DNA of 64,000 nt from Crotophaga sulcirostris (GCA_013397455.1 VYZB01000196.1:530073-594072); one strand, 5' to 3'. Numbered from the stretch's first letter, positions 1 through 11,936 are shown. The notes: generated from the letters alone by a model not told the origin. Numbers and translations: made by a program.

Positions 1-71
1 TCCAGGGTCGGCGACTCCACCACCTCCCTGGGCAGCGCATTCCAGTGGCCAATCACCCTTTCAGTGAAGAA
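1..71 (-). mobile_element. CR1 LINE fragment, young lineage, cut by window edge
   Basis: Antisense copy of the last part of CR1 ORF2. It matches the same segment of the other young copies (for example 44960-45035) from the EVVESP region to the RKKFF region. The match stops at 71, so the element is 5'-truncated there. Its 3' UTR lies outside the window. Confidence 0.85.
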
Positions 72-598
72 GTACCCTCACATGGACAGTCTTTCCCTGG
101 CCTGGAGTGGCTATATGTCCCAGTGTTGCTTTCTTCTAACATGACACCAAGCTGAAGGCTGGTGTGGGACCCTTTTCCACGTGAAGGGACATGGAATCCA
201 GAATCAGCTAGGTTAGTCTGGTTTTATAACAGAGCAGAAGAGTAGGATTCAGTCCTGACATCTTTTCCAAACTGTTTTTCTGGTTTTCTCCGATGACTCA
301 CTCATGCAAAATGTATAAGCAGTGACTGGAGGAAAGGTTTTACCCCTTGCCCCAAAACCAATGTGAGAGATGCTCCTGAGCACATGGGAACCAGAATAGT
401 GCTGAAGTTCCTTCCTGTCTCTGAGCCTACCTTGTCTGCAGACCAAGGCTGGAACCTTTCAGTGCTGATGGATGGAGCCAGCCAGCAGTGGCTGAATTCA
501 TTCAGTACCCTCCCTCCCTTAAGACAAGCCTCATTACATAAACCTTAAGCAGTGGCCTCCACAGATTTAGATGGCTTAGACCTCCCGAAGCCATCTTC
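72..598. other. unique non-coding sequence
   Basis: I see no repeat, RNA gene or credible exon here. Open frames are 66 codons or shorter and resemble nothing I recognise. Confidence 0.5.
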
Positions 599-856
599 AC
601 AGTATCACAGTATTACAGGGTTGGAAAGGACCCCTTGAGATCATCGAGTCCGACCTATAACCCAACACTAACACTAACACCAACACCAACCCATCATCTA
701 AACCATGGCACTGAGTGCCTCACCCAGTCTCCTCTTAAACACCTCCAGGGTTGGCGACTCCACCACCTCCTTGGGCAGCACATTCCAATGATCAATCACC
801 CTTTCAGTGAAGAATTTTTTCTTAATATCAAGCCTAAACTTTCCCTGATGAAGCTG
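599..856 (-). mobile_element. CR1 LINE, young lineage, 5'-truncated
   Basis: The + strand begins with the reverse complement of the CR1 tail (CAGTATCACAGTATTAC) and continues through the 3' UTR hexamer stretch (660-690) into the end of ORF2. On the minus strand the frame reads [19 protein letters not shown] and ends ALSAMV before the stop. The match ends near 856 (CCTGATGAAGCT), which is the 5' truncation point. Confidence 0.93.
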
Positions 857-1149
857 CCAAGGAGGTAAAAACACGTAGCTCAAGAGCTGGGCTGAGAACC
901 CCTGCCAAAAGGAGATAACCCTTGCTCCCACCTAGATCAATGTTTATTCCTCCATCTTCTCTTTGTCCGCCCTCCCCTCTCATCCTGGCATGATTTTAGA
1001 AGACAGGGTAATAATACTAATAAGTGTACAAACCCTAAGAGACATTTTTTTCTCTCCAGCAATCCAGCTTTTCCAAAAATATCAGAACCAGGAGATCATA
1101 GAGGAGCAACATTCTGTTACGGCAGATCCATGTCCTTCCTGTGCTGAGA
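857..1149. other. unique non-coding sequence
   Basis: Short spacer between two CR1 copies of opposite orientation. No gene or repeat recognised. Confidence 0.45.
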
Positions 1150-1646
1150 ACTCTAGATTTGGGCCCCTCACTCCAAGAAGGACATTGAGGGGCTGGAGTG
1201 AGCCCAGAGAAGGGCAAGAGGCTGGTGAAGAGGCTGGAGAACAAGTCTTATGAGGAGCTGCTAAGGGAACTGGGACTGTTTAGTTTAGTGATGAGGAGGC
1301 TGAGGGGAGACCTCATCACTGTCTACAACTGTCTGAAAGGAGGTTGTGGTCAGGTGAGTGTTGGTCTCTTCTCCCATGTGGCAGGTGATAGGACGAGGGG
1401 AAATGACCATAAGTTGCACCAGAGCAGGTTCAAGTTATCCGTTAGGAAAAATTTCTTCACCAAAAGGCTTCTCAGGCACTGGTAGAGGCTGCCCAGGGAG
1501 GGGCTTGAGTTCCCATCCCTGTTGGAGTTTAAAAGATGAGTAGATGAGTTCCTCAGGGATCTAGTTTAGTAAGTGGACAGGTACGGTTGGACTCGATGAT
1601 CTCAAACCAAACCATTTCAACCAGATTATTCTGTGATTCTAGGAAT
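1150..1646 (+). mobile_element. CR1 LINE, older lineage, ORF2 C-terminus plus 3' UTR
   Basis: It starts in the segment coding for the region before VQRRA (GGCCCCTCACTCCAAGAAGG). It then runs through [36 protein letters not shown] and the [13 protein letters not shown] region to a 3' UTR with GGACTCGATGATCTCA. The tail is ATTCTGTGATTCTA. Several substitutions and in-frame stops (TAG after the LLRHW segment) show it is a dead, moderately old copy. The closest relatives in the window are the copies at 27130 and 62233. Confidence 0.92.
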
Positions 1647-2530
1647 GCAGTACTCCATGTGAGGTTTTCCCCAGCCTTCTGCAGTCCAGGTGTCACCAGA
1701 GACTGGTTTTAAAGTCATTAGCCTGCATCCTTCTGGTTAGTGGAGCATGAGATCCTCTGACATCCTCCGTATGACTCCTAAATACCCAACTGACACCTGC
1801 CAGGAGAGGGCTGGAAGGAGGTGAAACCTGGCAGTGTGGCTCCCACGAGGCCAGGTTGAAAACAAGGGACTGATGTTGCTTTACCTGGGGTTTACAGGGA
1901 AATTCTGGTTGCAGCAGAAGCCCAGAATACCATCTGCCCCTTTTCCTCTCCACCTCACTGCCTGGACATATCTCTTTCTCACCACTTCCAAAATTATTTC
2001 TACGAGTCTTGTCTGTCTGCTGTTTCAGATAAACATTCAACATTCAGAAGACACAAGATTTAGACTGCAATTGTGCTAAGACATCACCCAACCCATGAGC
2101 CCAGTCACTACCTCTCTTTTTGACCTCCCCATCTTCTTGTTGCCCTTTGCCTTGGACTCTGAAATCTTTGGGCTCCAGACAAACAGCTTATTCAATATTT
2201 GTGCCATATCTATTTCTAACTTCTCCACAGTTTGCATCCATACAAATTAGTTAAGAAAAAAATAAGCAAACACACACAAAACTCAGTTCTTTGGTCTGTT
2301 GGCCAAGATGTTGCTTGAGATGGCTGCGTACCAGCTGCCTGTTGGGAATATCCATGGCCAACACTTATCATCAGACTATGCCTGGGAATTGCACGGGAGC
2401 AAGCAAGCTGGCATGGATGAAAACTATTTCAGGAGCCACCCTAACATCAAAATGCTGCAAGCACCTACATTCCTGTGCCTAGGAACATCCCTGCACTGAC
2501 GATTTTCCATGCAAAGGTAGCTGCAGAGTA
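1647..2530. other. unique non-coding sequence
   Basis: No transposable element recognised. A 116-codon minus-strand frame (1693-2043) and an 81-codon plus-strand frame (1834-2079) overlap antisense to each other and lack recognisable motifs, so both look like chance. Confidence 0.45.
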
Positions 2531-2722
2531 ACATACAACAGTCAGGTTTTGTTGAGTGGATACAGGTTCAGGTCCAGTTCTAAATACAGTTTTCCTGGCT
2601 GGGATTAATCCAGCTTTATTGGATAAATATACAACAGTATGGTTATGTTGAGTAGATATAGGTTCAGGTCCAGTTCTAACTACAAATTTCCTGGTTGGGA
2701 TTAATCCATCTTTATTTGTCTA
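2531..2722. repeat. 96-bp tandem duplication (two copies)
   Basis: Copy 1 is 2531-2626 and copy 2 is 2627-2722. Shared landmarks at a 96-bp offset are TACAACAG (2534 and 2630), TTCAGGTCCAGTTCTAA, and GGGATTAATCCA followed by CTTTATT. The copies differ at roughly a dozen positions, so the duplication is not recent. Confidence 0.9.
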
Positions 2723-3000
2723 TTTCAGAATTAGATTTCCGTAGCTCTGCTCATGGTAAAGGAAAGAATAGGTACTCTTAGGGTCTGATTAATTGGAACT
2801 CTTCTGAAAGAAGCTCTCCCTGGAAGTGTGTTTTTTTCTGCAGGGTATAGGGTGCACAGCATAGAAGTAGCTGCAGGCAATGGCTTTTAATGAAGCAAGT
2901 GAATCTTCCTTTTCCTTGGTTTCCCTGGACAAGTCACTATATCTGTTTCTCAGCAGACAAATGAGGCACTTCTCTTTTTCCACCTTCTCAAAACAGCAAT
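2723..3000. other. unique non-coding sequence left of the LTR
   Basis: No feature recognised. It ends at the left target-site copy of the solo LTR. Confidence 0.4.
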
Positions 3001-3006
3001 GGATAT

Positions 3007-3359
3007 TGTTGGGGCTGACGAGGGACTCAGTTACTACGATTCAGTGTGAATCATGCAGAGCCGTTTATTGCAAGTTAAGCACATCCTTATACAACCTCTT
3101 ACTTCCCGTACACGCGTCCACACAACATGCATGCAACAGATGATTGGATGATTTATGCCTTCACAAGCTGTCCACACGAACAATTAACATCATTGATTGA
3201 TAGCTGATTACGTTGTGGTTTCATGGGCATCTTGTATCTTTTTTTTGCTGCTGCTTTATCATTTTGCTTTCTGTTCCCAAACCTCCACTGCATGCTTGAA
3301 ATTCCTCCAAACCTGGATGTTTCAAAGGCAAACCTCCTTCTCACAGAAACTCTTCCACA
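3007..3359 (-). mobile_element. solo LTR of an endogenous retrovirus (class II/ERVK-like)
   Basis: Read on the minus strand, the 353-bp element starts TGTGGAAGAG and ends GCCCCAACA, so it has the TG...CA termini of an LTR. It is flanked by a perfect 6-bp duplication, GGATAT at 3001-3006 and 3360-3365. Internal promoter and processing signals are in order: a CCAAT motif (plus-strand ATTGG at 3143-3147), a TATA-like TATAAG (plus-strand 3086-3091) and an AATAAA poly(A) signal (plus-strand TTTATT at 3064-3069). The AATAAA lies about 60 bp from the 3' end. There is no internal retroviral sequence, so this is a solo LTR left by LTR-LTR recombination. Six-base target duplications are typical of alpha/betaretrovirus-like bird ERVs. 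The family name is not determined. Confidence 0.87.
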
Positions 3360-3507
3360 GGATATGGCATAGGCAGAGGTGTCTCAACCCTGCAAGCCAA
3401 GTGTGAAGCCAAACCCATTTTCACGCCCAGAGACCTTCATATACAGACATAGGGATCAAGTTGCACTCCCAAGCACTGTTCAGGGAAAACATCTGATGTA
3501 GAATAAT

Positions 3508-3592
3508 AGATTCATAGAATTATAAAATGGTTTGGGATGCAAGTGACCTTAAAAATCATCTAGTTCCAACCTCCCTGTCACATCCTCCATGC
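3508..3592 (-). mobile_element. CR1 LINE 3'-end fragment, older lineage
   Basis: The plus strand reads TTCATAGAATTATAAAATGG then TTTGGGATGCAAGTGACC, then a TCTAGTTCCAACCTCC segment. This is the reverse complement of the classic CR1 3' end with ATTCTATG-type octamers. Only about 85 bp remain. Confidence 0.75.
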
Positions 3593-3642
3593 CTCCATGC
3601 ACTTTGCATATGAACTCACCCTCGTTCCTGTAGATATGATCA

Positions 3643-4184
3643 GTATCACAGTATTACAAGGTTGGAAAGGACTTCTGAGATCATCGAGTCCAATCTATAA
3701 CCCAACACTAACACCAAACCATCATCTAAACCATGGCACTGAGTGCCTCATCCAAACTCCTCTTAAACACCTCCAGGGTTGGTGACTCCACCACCTCCCC
3801 AGGCAGCACATTCTAGTGGCTAATTACCCTTTCAGTGAAGAATTTCTTCCTAATATGAAGCCTAAACCTCGCCCGATGAAGCTTGAGTCTATGTCCTCTA
3901 GGTCTGTCACTGGTCACCTGAGAGAAGAGACCAATCCCTGCCTGACTACAACCTCCTTTTAGGGAGTTGTAGAGAGCAATAAGGTCACCCCTGAGCCTCC
4001 TCTTCTCCAGACTAAGCAGCCCCAGCTCCCTCAGTCGCTCCTCGTAGGGCTTGTGCTCCAAACCCTTCACCATCTTCGTTGTTCTCCTCTGGACACACTC
4101 CAGTATCTTGACATCTTTCTCAAACTGAGGGGCCCAGAACTGCACACAGTACTCAAAGCGAGGCCTGACCAGTGCCAACTAGAA
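3643..4184 (-). mobile_element. CR1 LINE, young lineage, long ORF2 tail
   Basis: One of the longest young copies here. The tail and 3' UTR occupy 3643-3735. The minus-strand frame then reads back through [47 protein letters not shown] and [14 protein letters not shown] to about 4184. That is the end of CR1 ORF2 downstream of the reverse-transcriptase core. A stretch of 121 codons (3813-4178) is open, but endonuclease and RT domains are absent. Confidence 0.95.
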
Positions 4185-7047
4185 TGCTGGGTAGCTGTAT
4201 TCTCTGAAAAGACCTTTAGTTCCTTTTCCCTGGTGGATCTATCTTTCCCTGGTGATTCTAGGAGAGCTGTGACCCGTCTTCACCACCAGCACACCTGAAT
4301 GAGTCAGACTCCTTCCCACTCATCTCCCTCAAACAACATGTGGGGACATACAGTTTGGATGTATGTAGCAACCACATGTCATTGACCCTACGTGTTGTGG
4401 AGAACAAGAGAAGAGTCTTCCTACCCTCCCTTCTGCCAGAGTCAAACACATTTACATTTCACTTCAGTGGCTGTTTCTTGGGTTGTGGTGGGTGCTGCCG
4501 TTCACATGTAGATTGCTTAATAATCCAATGTATGAATGCTTATCCTGAGTGTCAAGGATTATTTCAGAACCAACCTTGTGGAAAATGATATCAAAGCAGG
4601 AAAGAGAGAGAGGGAGGTGGATTGGGGAGGGAGAGTTAAATTGGAACAAGGGACTACAGAAAGGTTGTTTTGTTATTTTTTCCATCAAAATTGCTGGGAA
4701 AAAAAACAGCCAACGTCCCACTCCTTGAGCTACAACCAGCAGAACTCCTCTGTGCTTCAGAAGATCTTGGGTGGATCTGCCCAGTGTCAGGTTCCTCTAC
4801 AGGATGGAGCTTCAGGTTTCTTTTGGTGATAAGCACTATTAGCTCCAGCTGAACATTAATCCCACAGCAAAGTCCTTATTGTGTTGTTCTTACAGTGTTT
4901 ACTGAGTGCACATGTTTCTGTGTGAGACTGTCTCACAGTCCTTTGCACTGCAGTGTTTTGAGTTTCTTTCTCATTCTACCACGCCAACAGCCCCAAGACC
5001 TCCTCTGTCTCCTGAAAGGAATTGTGTGAAAGGCAAAGGGGGCACGGACAGGTTTTGGTACATGGCCTGCGCCTTTACTGCCCTCTGGGTGAATCATCAG
5101 CTCAGGTGTAAAGCAACATTCATGCACCTCACACTTGGGTCCGATTTTTCCTGAAGACTCCGTAGAGGGTTGAACTTAAACCCCAGGTGAGGATTTTGCT
5201 TATCTGCATAAGCAGACAGAGCACTCCTGGCTTTCCTACTGCAGCCTCAATTCCCTTCCCCTCAACAAAATTGTATTACTCAACAATACAGTATCTGGTT
5301 GGGTTTTTTGCTTTTGTTCTTGCTTTTTTTTTAGTTTTTGTTGTTTTCAGGGGGTTTTGTGGGGGTTTTTTTCGTTGTTTTCGTTTTTTTTTTTTTTTGT
5401 GTGGAGGAGCAGAGCTGGAGGAAAAAAAAGTTTCTCTCTAACACGGTGCACAAATTATCCCTTTCAACTGTTGGCCAAGCTCAAGTCCAAGCCAGTCCTG
5501 AGATTCAAATGTGTGCAGCACTGGGCTGGCTGCACACAGGCTGAGCAGGAATGGTCAGGGCTGTCTGTGCCACATCCTAATTGAACAGCAGATATCCTGA
5601 GATCAGCTCTTGCTTGAACCTCAGGTGGAAATAAAATGCCAACAGCAATGCAGACTGAAAGGAGGATGAAGGTAGACAGCTTGAGTGAAAACACCCAGCA
5701 CCTGGGATTCTCTTCGCTATGATCTCTTGTACATATTTCCCACCTGAATGGTAAATACATACGAAAAAAAGATAATTTAGCTGTTGGGGGCTGCTAGGGG
5801 GATGGGGAGCTAATGAAGGAATCTGATGAGTGTTTTTATGCTGTATGAACTTTGTAGCAGAAATCTGAACCATTTCAAACAGAATACTTACTTTCTTCCT
5901 ACAAGCTTCACTGCCGACAGTTGCCATGGGAACTCATCCCACTCACCAGCCAATCACGTGAGTAGATTTGTTTTGTTAGTAGTAGTAATATTAGCATTAT
6001 TTTTGGTACAAGAGACTGATCATTGCTATCACTTATGTTCAAATAACTCTTTATTATAATATCTTCGATGGGATGCATGCCTGTGCCCAGTACTGTCTGG
6101 ATAAAGGACTGCTGGCAAATATGCCATTGGTCCTCAGTGGCTAAGAGAAACCTTTTCTTCATTAGCAGATGATCTATTTGCCTGTTGCTGTTAGGTCCTG
6201 AATCCCTGTGCTAAGAGGGAGGAGAGTGAGTTATGAATCTCAGGTTGTCATCTGAGCAAATCTGATACCAGAGCCACAGAAAAGGAAAAACGAGAGCTGT
6301 GGGGAGGTGAAAGTGGGAGTGAGAATTGTAATAGCAATAGAGCTAATGGGGAGAGTCGGGGGACTGTGGAGGAGAAGATTAATACTGAAGGGAAAGAGCT
6401 TGCACTGAAGTGCAGTTTGCCATGCTGTTTGCAGATCGAGTCATGCAATTTGCAGATCTGTTCATTGGCCATAATAAATTGAGCATGTAATACATCATGT
6501 CTGGAGGAGCAGATCCCTTTGCAGCTGACAGCCATGAAGACCCCTTGTTAGCAGAGGAGGACTTGAGTAAAAAGGCAAGTTGAAGCAAAGGATGATAAAC
6601 TAACAGCCTCTAAGCAGCAGAATAAAGGTTTATGTCATGTTGTACTGTGTGCTTGCTACAGAGAAACAGAGGAAAAGTGAGTATGTAAGCACTTGCCATC
6701 TCTCTGTGCTTTCGTGGAGGTCAGTTCTGCTCATGAGAGATGTGGGTAGTACACTCTACATTTATAGGAAAATTAAAGAGCATCATTCAGGATGAATTCA
6801 CCTTACAGGGAAGTGCGAATTATTCCACAGTTCCTCTTCCAAAGCATCCAGAGGTCTGCAGCACCACGGCAGGTAAAAAAGGTTCAGGAATGAGGAGGCT
6901 GAAATTTATAAGTCTGCTGCATTTTGTGGTCATCAGGATCTGATGTGATAGACTTGTAATCCAACCTGTGCTTCCTAGGTCTCTTTGGAGTACTTTCCAT
7001 TTTCACATGGGAAAATCTTCCCCAGTTGTGAGGAACATCTATATATC
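4185..7047. other. unique non-coding sequence with one T-rich tract
   Basis: About 2.9 kb without a recognised transposon. It holds the T/G-rich tract at 5299-5402 and a purine-rich run near 4597-4640. Open frames reach at most 116 codons, overlap on both strands and show no known motif. Confidence 0.45.
5299..5402. repeat. T-rich low-complexity tract with G runs
   Basis: About 100 bp of T runs broken by G, GTT and GGGGG, ending in a near-pure T run of about 16. It could be a decayed A-tail read on the other strand, but no retrocopied gene is visible beside it. Confidence 0.85.
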
Positions 7048-7356
7048 ATAGTATCACAGTATTACAAGGTTGGAAAGGACCTTTGAGATCATCGAGTCCA
7101 ACATATACCCTGACACTAAAACCAGCCCATCACCTAAACCATGGCACTCATCCAATTTCCTCTTAAACACCTCCAGGGTTGGTGACTCCACCACCTCCCT
7201 GGGCAACGCGTTCCAACGGCCAATCATCCTTTCAGTGAAGAACTTTTATCTAATATCAAGCCTAAACTTTCCCTGACGAAGCTTGAGCCGATGTCCTCTT
7301 GTTCTGTCACTGGTCACCTGAGAGAAGAGACCAGCCTGAATACAACCTCCTTTTAG
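7048..7356 (-). mobile_element. CR1 LINE, young lineage, 5'-truncated
   Basis: The plus strand starts ATCATAGTATCACAGTATTA and continues through the 3' UTR into ORF2 up to the SLKGGC segment (ACAACCTCCTTTTAGG). The copy carries small deletions near 7148 and 7336 that break the ORF2 frame. Confidence 0.93.
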
Positions 7357-9329
7357 GTATATGTGCATGTGGATGACTGGTACCAGTATATGTGTGGTGG
7401 GACAGAGAGAAAGCACCAGTGTGTTGTTATAGGTGCCTTCACCATCTCTTCTGGTAGTTAGAAAGTGGGAGGAATACATCCAAAGCAAAATGGGACTGCT
7501 ATGGTAGTAGCACAGCCAGAGACAAGCTGTCCTTCATGGTTGCCAGTGATTCCTGAGCTAATGCTGTTAGCCAAACATGACGTTCTGGGAGATGGGATGT
7601 GTTGTTAGGACTCATCAGACCAATTCTAAGTCCTGTATCCTGCAACATCTTTTCCTGTTGTTTGCAAACCATTTATGCTATCATCAGCATGATAGCCATT
7701 AAAAACAACGTCACTCATAAAAATGTCTTACTGCTTTGCCAAAGTCTTCCCAAGGAGAAGCTCAAAATCTCAAATATTTGTCAGAGCATTGGCCTATGAA
7801 AATGCCACAGATGGATCCCAAATATCCCTCATCCCTTTTTTTTTCTTTTTTTTTTAATATATGGAAACATAATAGTCTGTGGTAGCCGTGTGTTGATTCA
7901 AAAATTCTGGTAGCATTGGTTTTACGGGATGCACAGGCTGGTGATTTACCTCCTTTGGATTTTTCCCCTGCTTTTGTTAGCCATCACAGCATCATGTTTG
8001 CTATTCTCATGCTTGGTAGAGTTCCCAGTGTTGTCAGATTTTCTCAGCTGACATTGAAGCAGTCTTGCATATTTTCTGCCATCCAGAGCAACGTGGGATG
8101 CTCCAGAAGAACCTCACTTCCAGAAAACCCAGCTGGACCTCTGCACTGCTCCAAGGTAGCTAGCTGTGACTTCAAGGTTACCAGCTGCTCTAAGGGCCTG
8201 GGAAAGAGTTTTTGCCAGGAGCTGTTTATAAAGACAGCGGAGGGGATCAAAGACTTGAACATCAGCAGCATGAATCCTGCTCCAGATCAGGCATCCTGCA
8301 GTGTGATCATTCAGTTACTCCTTGTATCAAATTCATATTAGTGTTACTTAGAGCTTTGCCATGGTTACAAATCAATAGCAATGCTAACAAACATCTCTTC
8401 TGTCTGACTGAAGAGTATACTGTCTTTGTTTTCCATTTTTAACCCACAAACCAGATTATTAAAGGGGTTTTGTGTTGTTTCTTTTTCTGTAACAGAGGAG
8501 CTTTTATACATAATTATACCCGCTATTCAATTTGAGTCAAGTGATATTCCCAGGTATAAATCTCCCTTCATTTGTTCCTGCAGAATGAAAAAGAAACCTC
8601 AGTAGGGTCAGTGTGGTGTTGAGTTACAAAATACAAAATGCTTCATTTTCCTGGAGGAGCCACTTGCCAGTTTGATGTTGTTGTATTGCTCTCTCTAACA
8701 GCCTGTTGTTTGATGCAGATGATTCCTCTGGTAGGAATTATTTCATAGGGAAATATGGAAACCTCATCTACGAGAAATCTTTTGCAGTGCACTATTGAGC
8801 ATAAACGTTTTTAATCAGGTTCCTGAAAACAAAAGTTGTATGATCAGCCTGAATGGAAGGGTGGAGTTCATCTCAGCTAACTGCAGGTATCTGCAGGTGG
8901 ACATCACCACCTGAATTTATAACCCAACTTTTTCTCTGAAAGAGGGAAAACTACTTTAAGAAAAATATTAATCTTATTCTAGATATCTTCTTTAGAAGAC
9001 AAGGTCATTCCTGAAGCGTCTGTTTCTTTCCATAGATTATAAAGAAATCTAGACCACTAGATCATGAGGAAAGGTCTACTCTGCAGATATCCAACAGCTA
9101 TTCCAAGAGCAGAGAGCATCATTAATGATTATCCCACTTGATCACAGTTTCTTCCAATTTGACCTTGATCAACTGTTCTGCAAATTGCAACCCTTGATCA
9201 GACATTGACTCCAGTCACGCTACATGAACTTCTTCTCCAGCCTGGTATGATCGTGTTGTTCGATATAAAATTGAAAATGCTTATAGAAGGCATTTTTTAA
9301 AATTAAAAAAAAAAAAAGAGAAAAAGCAT
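7357..9329. other. unique non-coding sequence
   Basis: No transposon recognised. Contains a T-rich run (7835-7857) and an A-rich run (9298-9326). A 141-codon frame at 7916-8341 has no recognisable domain and overlaps a minus-strand frame, so I do not call it a gene. Confidence 0.45.
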
Positions 9330-9985
9330 TGTTTAAAAATGACTGAAGAATGCATGACTTTTCTAACTGTTCACCCAGCCAAGCGACTTAGATAACGATT
9401 GGCATCTGTCAACACACGAAATGATGAACAGCTAAAACTGTTACTCATGGAGATGGTCCTATAGAAGCCGTATCTCTTAAATGGGCTGCAAGACAAATAA
9501 TTATCACCCTATAAGCCTAACTGAAACCTTCCTTATGGCAAGGGTGGGAGAGGCTACAGAACCTTATTTAATTAATCAAATAGTCCACATTATAATTAAA
9601 CCAAAAGCTGAAAAACAATTATCTGTGTAACTGCTAGTTAAAGGACATTTCTTTTAATGACTTTGTTCTGCTCCATTTTTAGCTGCAGTGCACTAGATGA
9701 GATGAGATGGATACAAAGCTTCCCTATGTAATTCTAAGCTAAAGAGTGCTGGATCGTCTCTGCTTAATGGTGAAAATTACAGAGAGAGTGAAAAAGATCC
9801 GTGCGTACAAAGCTGTATTCCCACATATGCACACTTTGTATTCTCCATCCCCTGCATACACCATTAAAACAAAGTGCTCCGAGTGTAAAACAGTGGAGCA
9901 TTAAAAAACCATTAATCATTGCTTTGTATTTCTTGCTGTTAGACGTTAATTTCAATTTACAGTCACCTATTCAGTTCCCCTTCAG
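9330..9985. promoter_or_regulatory. AT-rich, TAAT-motif-rich candidate conserved non-coding element
   Basis: Repeat-free block with clustered homeodomain-type cores (for example AATTAATC near 9570, ATTATAATTAAA near 9590, ATTAAAAAACCATTAATCAT near 9901). It has balanced composition and no long open frame. This resembles developmental non-coding elements, but conservation is not visible from one sequence. Confidence 0.25.
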
Positions 9986-10205
9986 CGGAGTGGCTGGCTC
10001 TGTTCCTAAAGGCAGGGACAATGAGGGAAGGGGGAGAAAGTCACCTCAGGCAGAGATGGGGGGACACGGAGGGTGGAGGGACTCCCTTGGGACACCATTC
10101 TTCTCTTCCCTCTTTTCTCTGTATTTACATCAGGAATTAGATTGTCCAGATGGAGGAGCTTTTAAACTCAACTGAAGGAGACAATGACATTTCCCAGCTG
10201 TTCTT

Positions 10206-10240
10206 AAAAAAAAAAAAAAAAAAGGGAAGGAAGAAGAAAA
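10206..10240. repeat. A18 run followed by purine-rich DNA
   Basis: A homopolymer of 18 A followed by GGGAAGGAAGAAGAAAA. Simple low-complexity sequence. Confidence 0.9.
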
Positions 10241-10987
10241 TTGCTGATTAATCATGTCTGGCCCACAGGGCAACAATTATCATCATGTTAATTGGGCAAG
10301 ATTCAATAATGAGGAAATAAGGAGAAGATAGCCTGGTCTCCTGCCAGCCAGTTTCCATCTTCTGTGGAGATGACCAGTTGTGGGGACAGAGCCACGCGCC
10401 AGCTGTGCAGTGAGGGTCAGGACGAGAGCCACCCCACCAGACGTGCAGTTGACAGAATGGAGAGCTTCAGTGGGTTGTGCTGTATGTTGGGGCCCACCTT
10501 GTCCCTCCTGGGCCGTTGGAAAAGCTGGAGGTGGCAACGTTGCTAGTTGAAGCATCTTTTGTGCAGTGCTTGAAAGGAGCTGGAGTGATGGATCGGTCTG
10601 GGTCCACGAGGTGAGGTGTTAACAGGTGTTTCAGCTTGCTTCATGCATTTTAAGTCATGGAGTGAGGGTTTGTTATGTCTGGTTATGTCATGAAGGAGCT
10701 GTGACGCTGGGCTAAAATGGGGAGAAGAAAACTCCATCAAATTGTATTTCTTTAATACAAAACCCTGGGGTTGGTTATTCTTGGAGTATCAACATGTTCT
10801 CTTGCTTGTTCCCAATGACCCTCATTTCCTTAGGGACACTCTGTTCAGAGGATTCACTTCTTAAAAGTTTAGCATCATGTGATGGGGTTCAGGGTTGCCT
10901 CAGTTTTCCCAAAGCAGGCATCTTGACTTTTTCTTCACTGCAAGATGAACCCCAGGTTTGCAAGCAGGTGGGAATACATGGATTTAT
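10241..10987. other. unique non-coding sequence
   Basis: The first 90 bases contain ATTAATCATG, AATTATCATCATGTTAATTG and CAATAATGAGG and may continue the regulatory-looking block to the left. The rest shows nothing recognisable. Confidence 0.35.
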
Positions 10988-11160
10988 CATAGAAGCATTT
11001 GGTTGGAAGTGACCATTGAGATCATCGAGTCCAACCATACCTGTCCACTAACCAGACCCCTGAGCACTTCATCTACACATCTTTCAAATGTGTCCAGCGA
11101 TGGTGACTCAAACATCTCCCCAGGCAGCCTGTTTCAGTACCTGATAACTCTTTGTTTTTG
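10988..11160 (-). mobile_element. CR1 LINE 3'-end fragment, older lineage
   Basis: Antisense CR1 3' UTR and the last ORF2 codons: GAGATCATCGAGTCCAACCA, then ACCTGTCCACTAACCAGACC, then a diverged ORF2 end. It resembles the 24631 and 62233 copies, whose UTR has the ACCTGTCC segment rather than the hexamer stretch of the young lineage. Truncated at about 11160. Confidence 0.82.
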
Positions 11161-11936
11161 TATAAGAACTCCTCTCCACATTGCTGGTTCCAGCCCAACT
11201 ATAGCATGACCATACAGCACCCACCCTGTCTTTAAGAAGACTTGAACATGACACTGGGATGTATCCCATTACAGAAGAAGCAAAACTCTTCTAGGTCTTC
11301 TCAGATCCCAGAATATATGGGACCCCATACATATATATATGCACACATATATATATATAAAATTTGTCCAGCACAAATAAGTGTATAGCAGGGTGAGATG
11401 TTCAGTGTCCTCAGCCTCTTCTACTGCAGATAAACTGGTGGATCTCATCTCAAAAGTGACAGTGCAGTGAGCAGGCAGACCAAGGAGGACAAGTTCTGTG
11501 TGTTCAGGGGATTTGAGCACGTTCAGAGGGAATATTCCTTTAGGAGGAGAAAAATAACTTGCCTGTGATACAGCTCTGGCTTCTGCTGGGCCGTGTGTGT
11601 GAGTCGCCAGTGACACTGACAAAATATTTGGTCCCAGTGAAGTTGTGTTCTTTGGCTGCAAGGTATGTCAAGTTCTTCTTATTTTCAAAGCTTGATGCCA
11701 GGGTAAGTGTTTTATGGCTTGAAGTGTGATAGAAACTTGCCTGAATGAGTAAGGCCTGTTGGGACAGCATTGGATGCAGTTAGTGCAGCATGAGCATTGT
11801 GTCTCTCTGGAGAGCATCCCAGTGAAATGGTCATGTCACCTTGCCCAGATTTTTGCCTGCAGAAAGCCATTGGTTCACTCTGGAAGGGACCCCAAGATCA
11901 CACATGTAGAATGGATGCCCATAAGACATAAGATAT
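11161..11936. other. unique non-coding sequence
   Basis: No gene recognised. A short CR1-tail-like string (CTGGAAGGGACCCCAAGATC near 11880) may be a relic. A 130-codon minus frame (11269-11661) runs through the AT microsatellite and is not credible. Confidence 0.4.
11327..11362. repeat. AT/CATATA microsatellite
   Basis: Alternating ATATATAT with CATATA and GCACACAT interruptions over about 36 bp. Confidence 0.9.

Noticed and set aside
7916..8341. 141-codon plus-strand frame
   Set aside because: No recognisable motif, a minus-strand frame overlaps it, and no splice or promoter context is visible.
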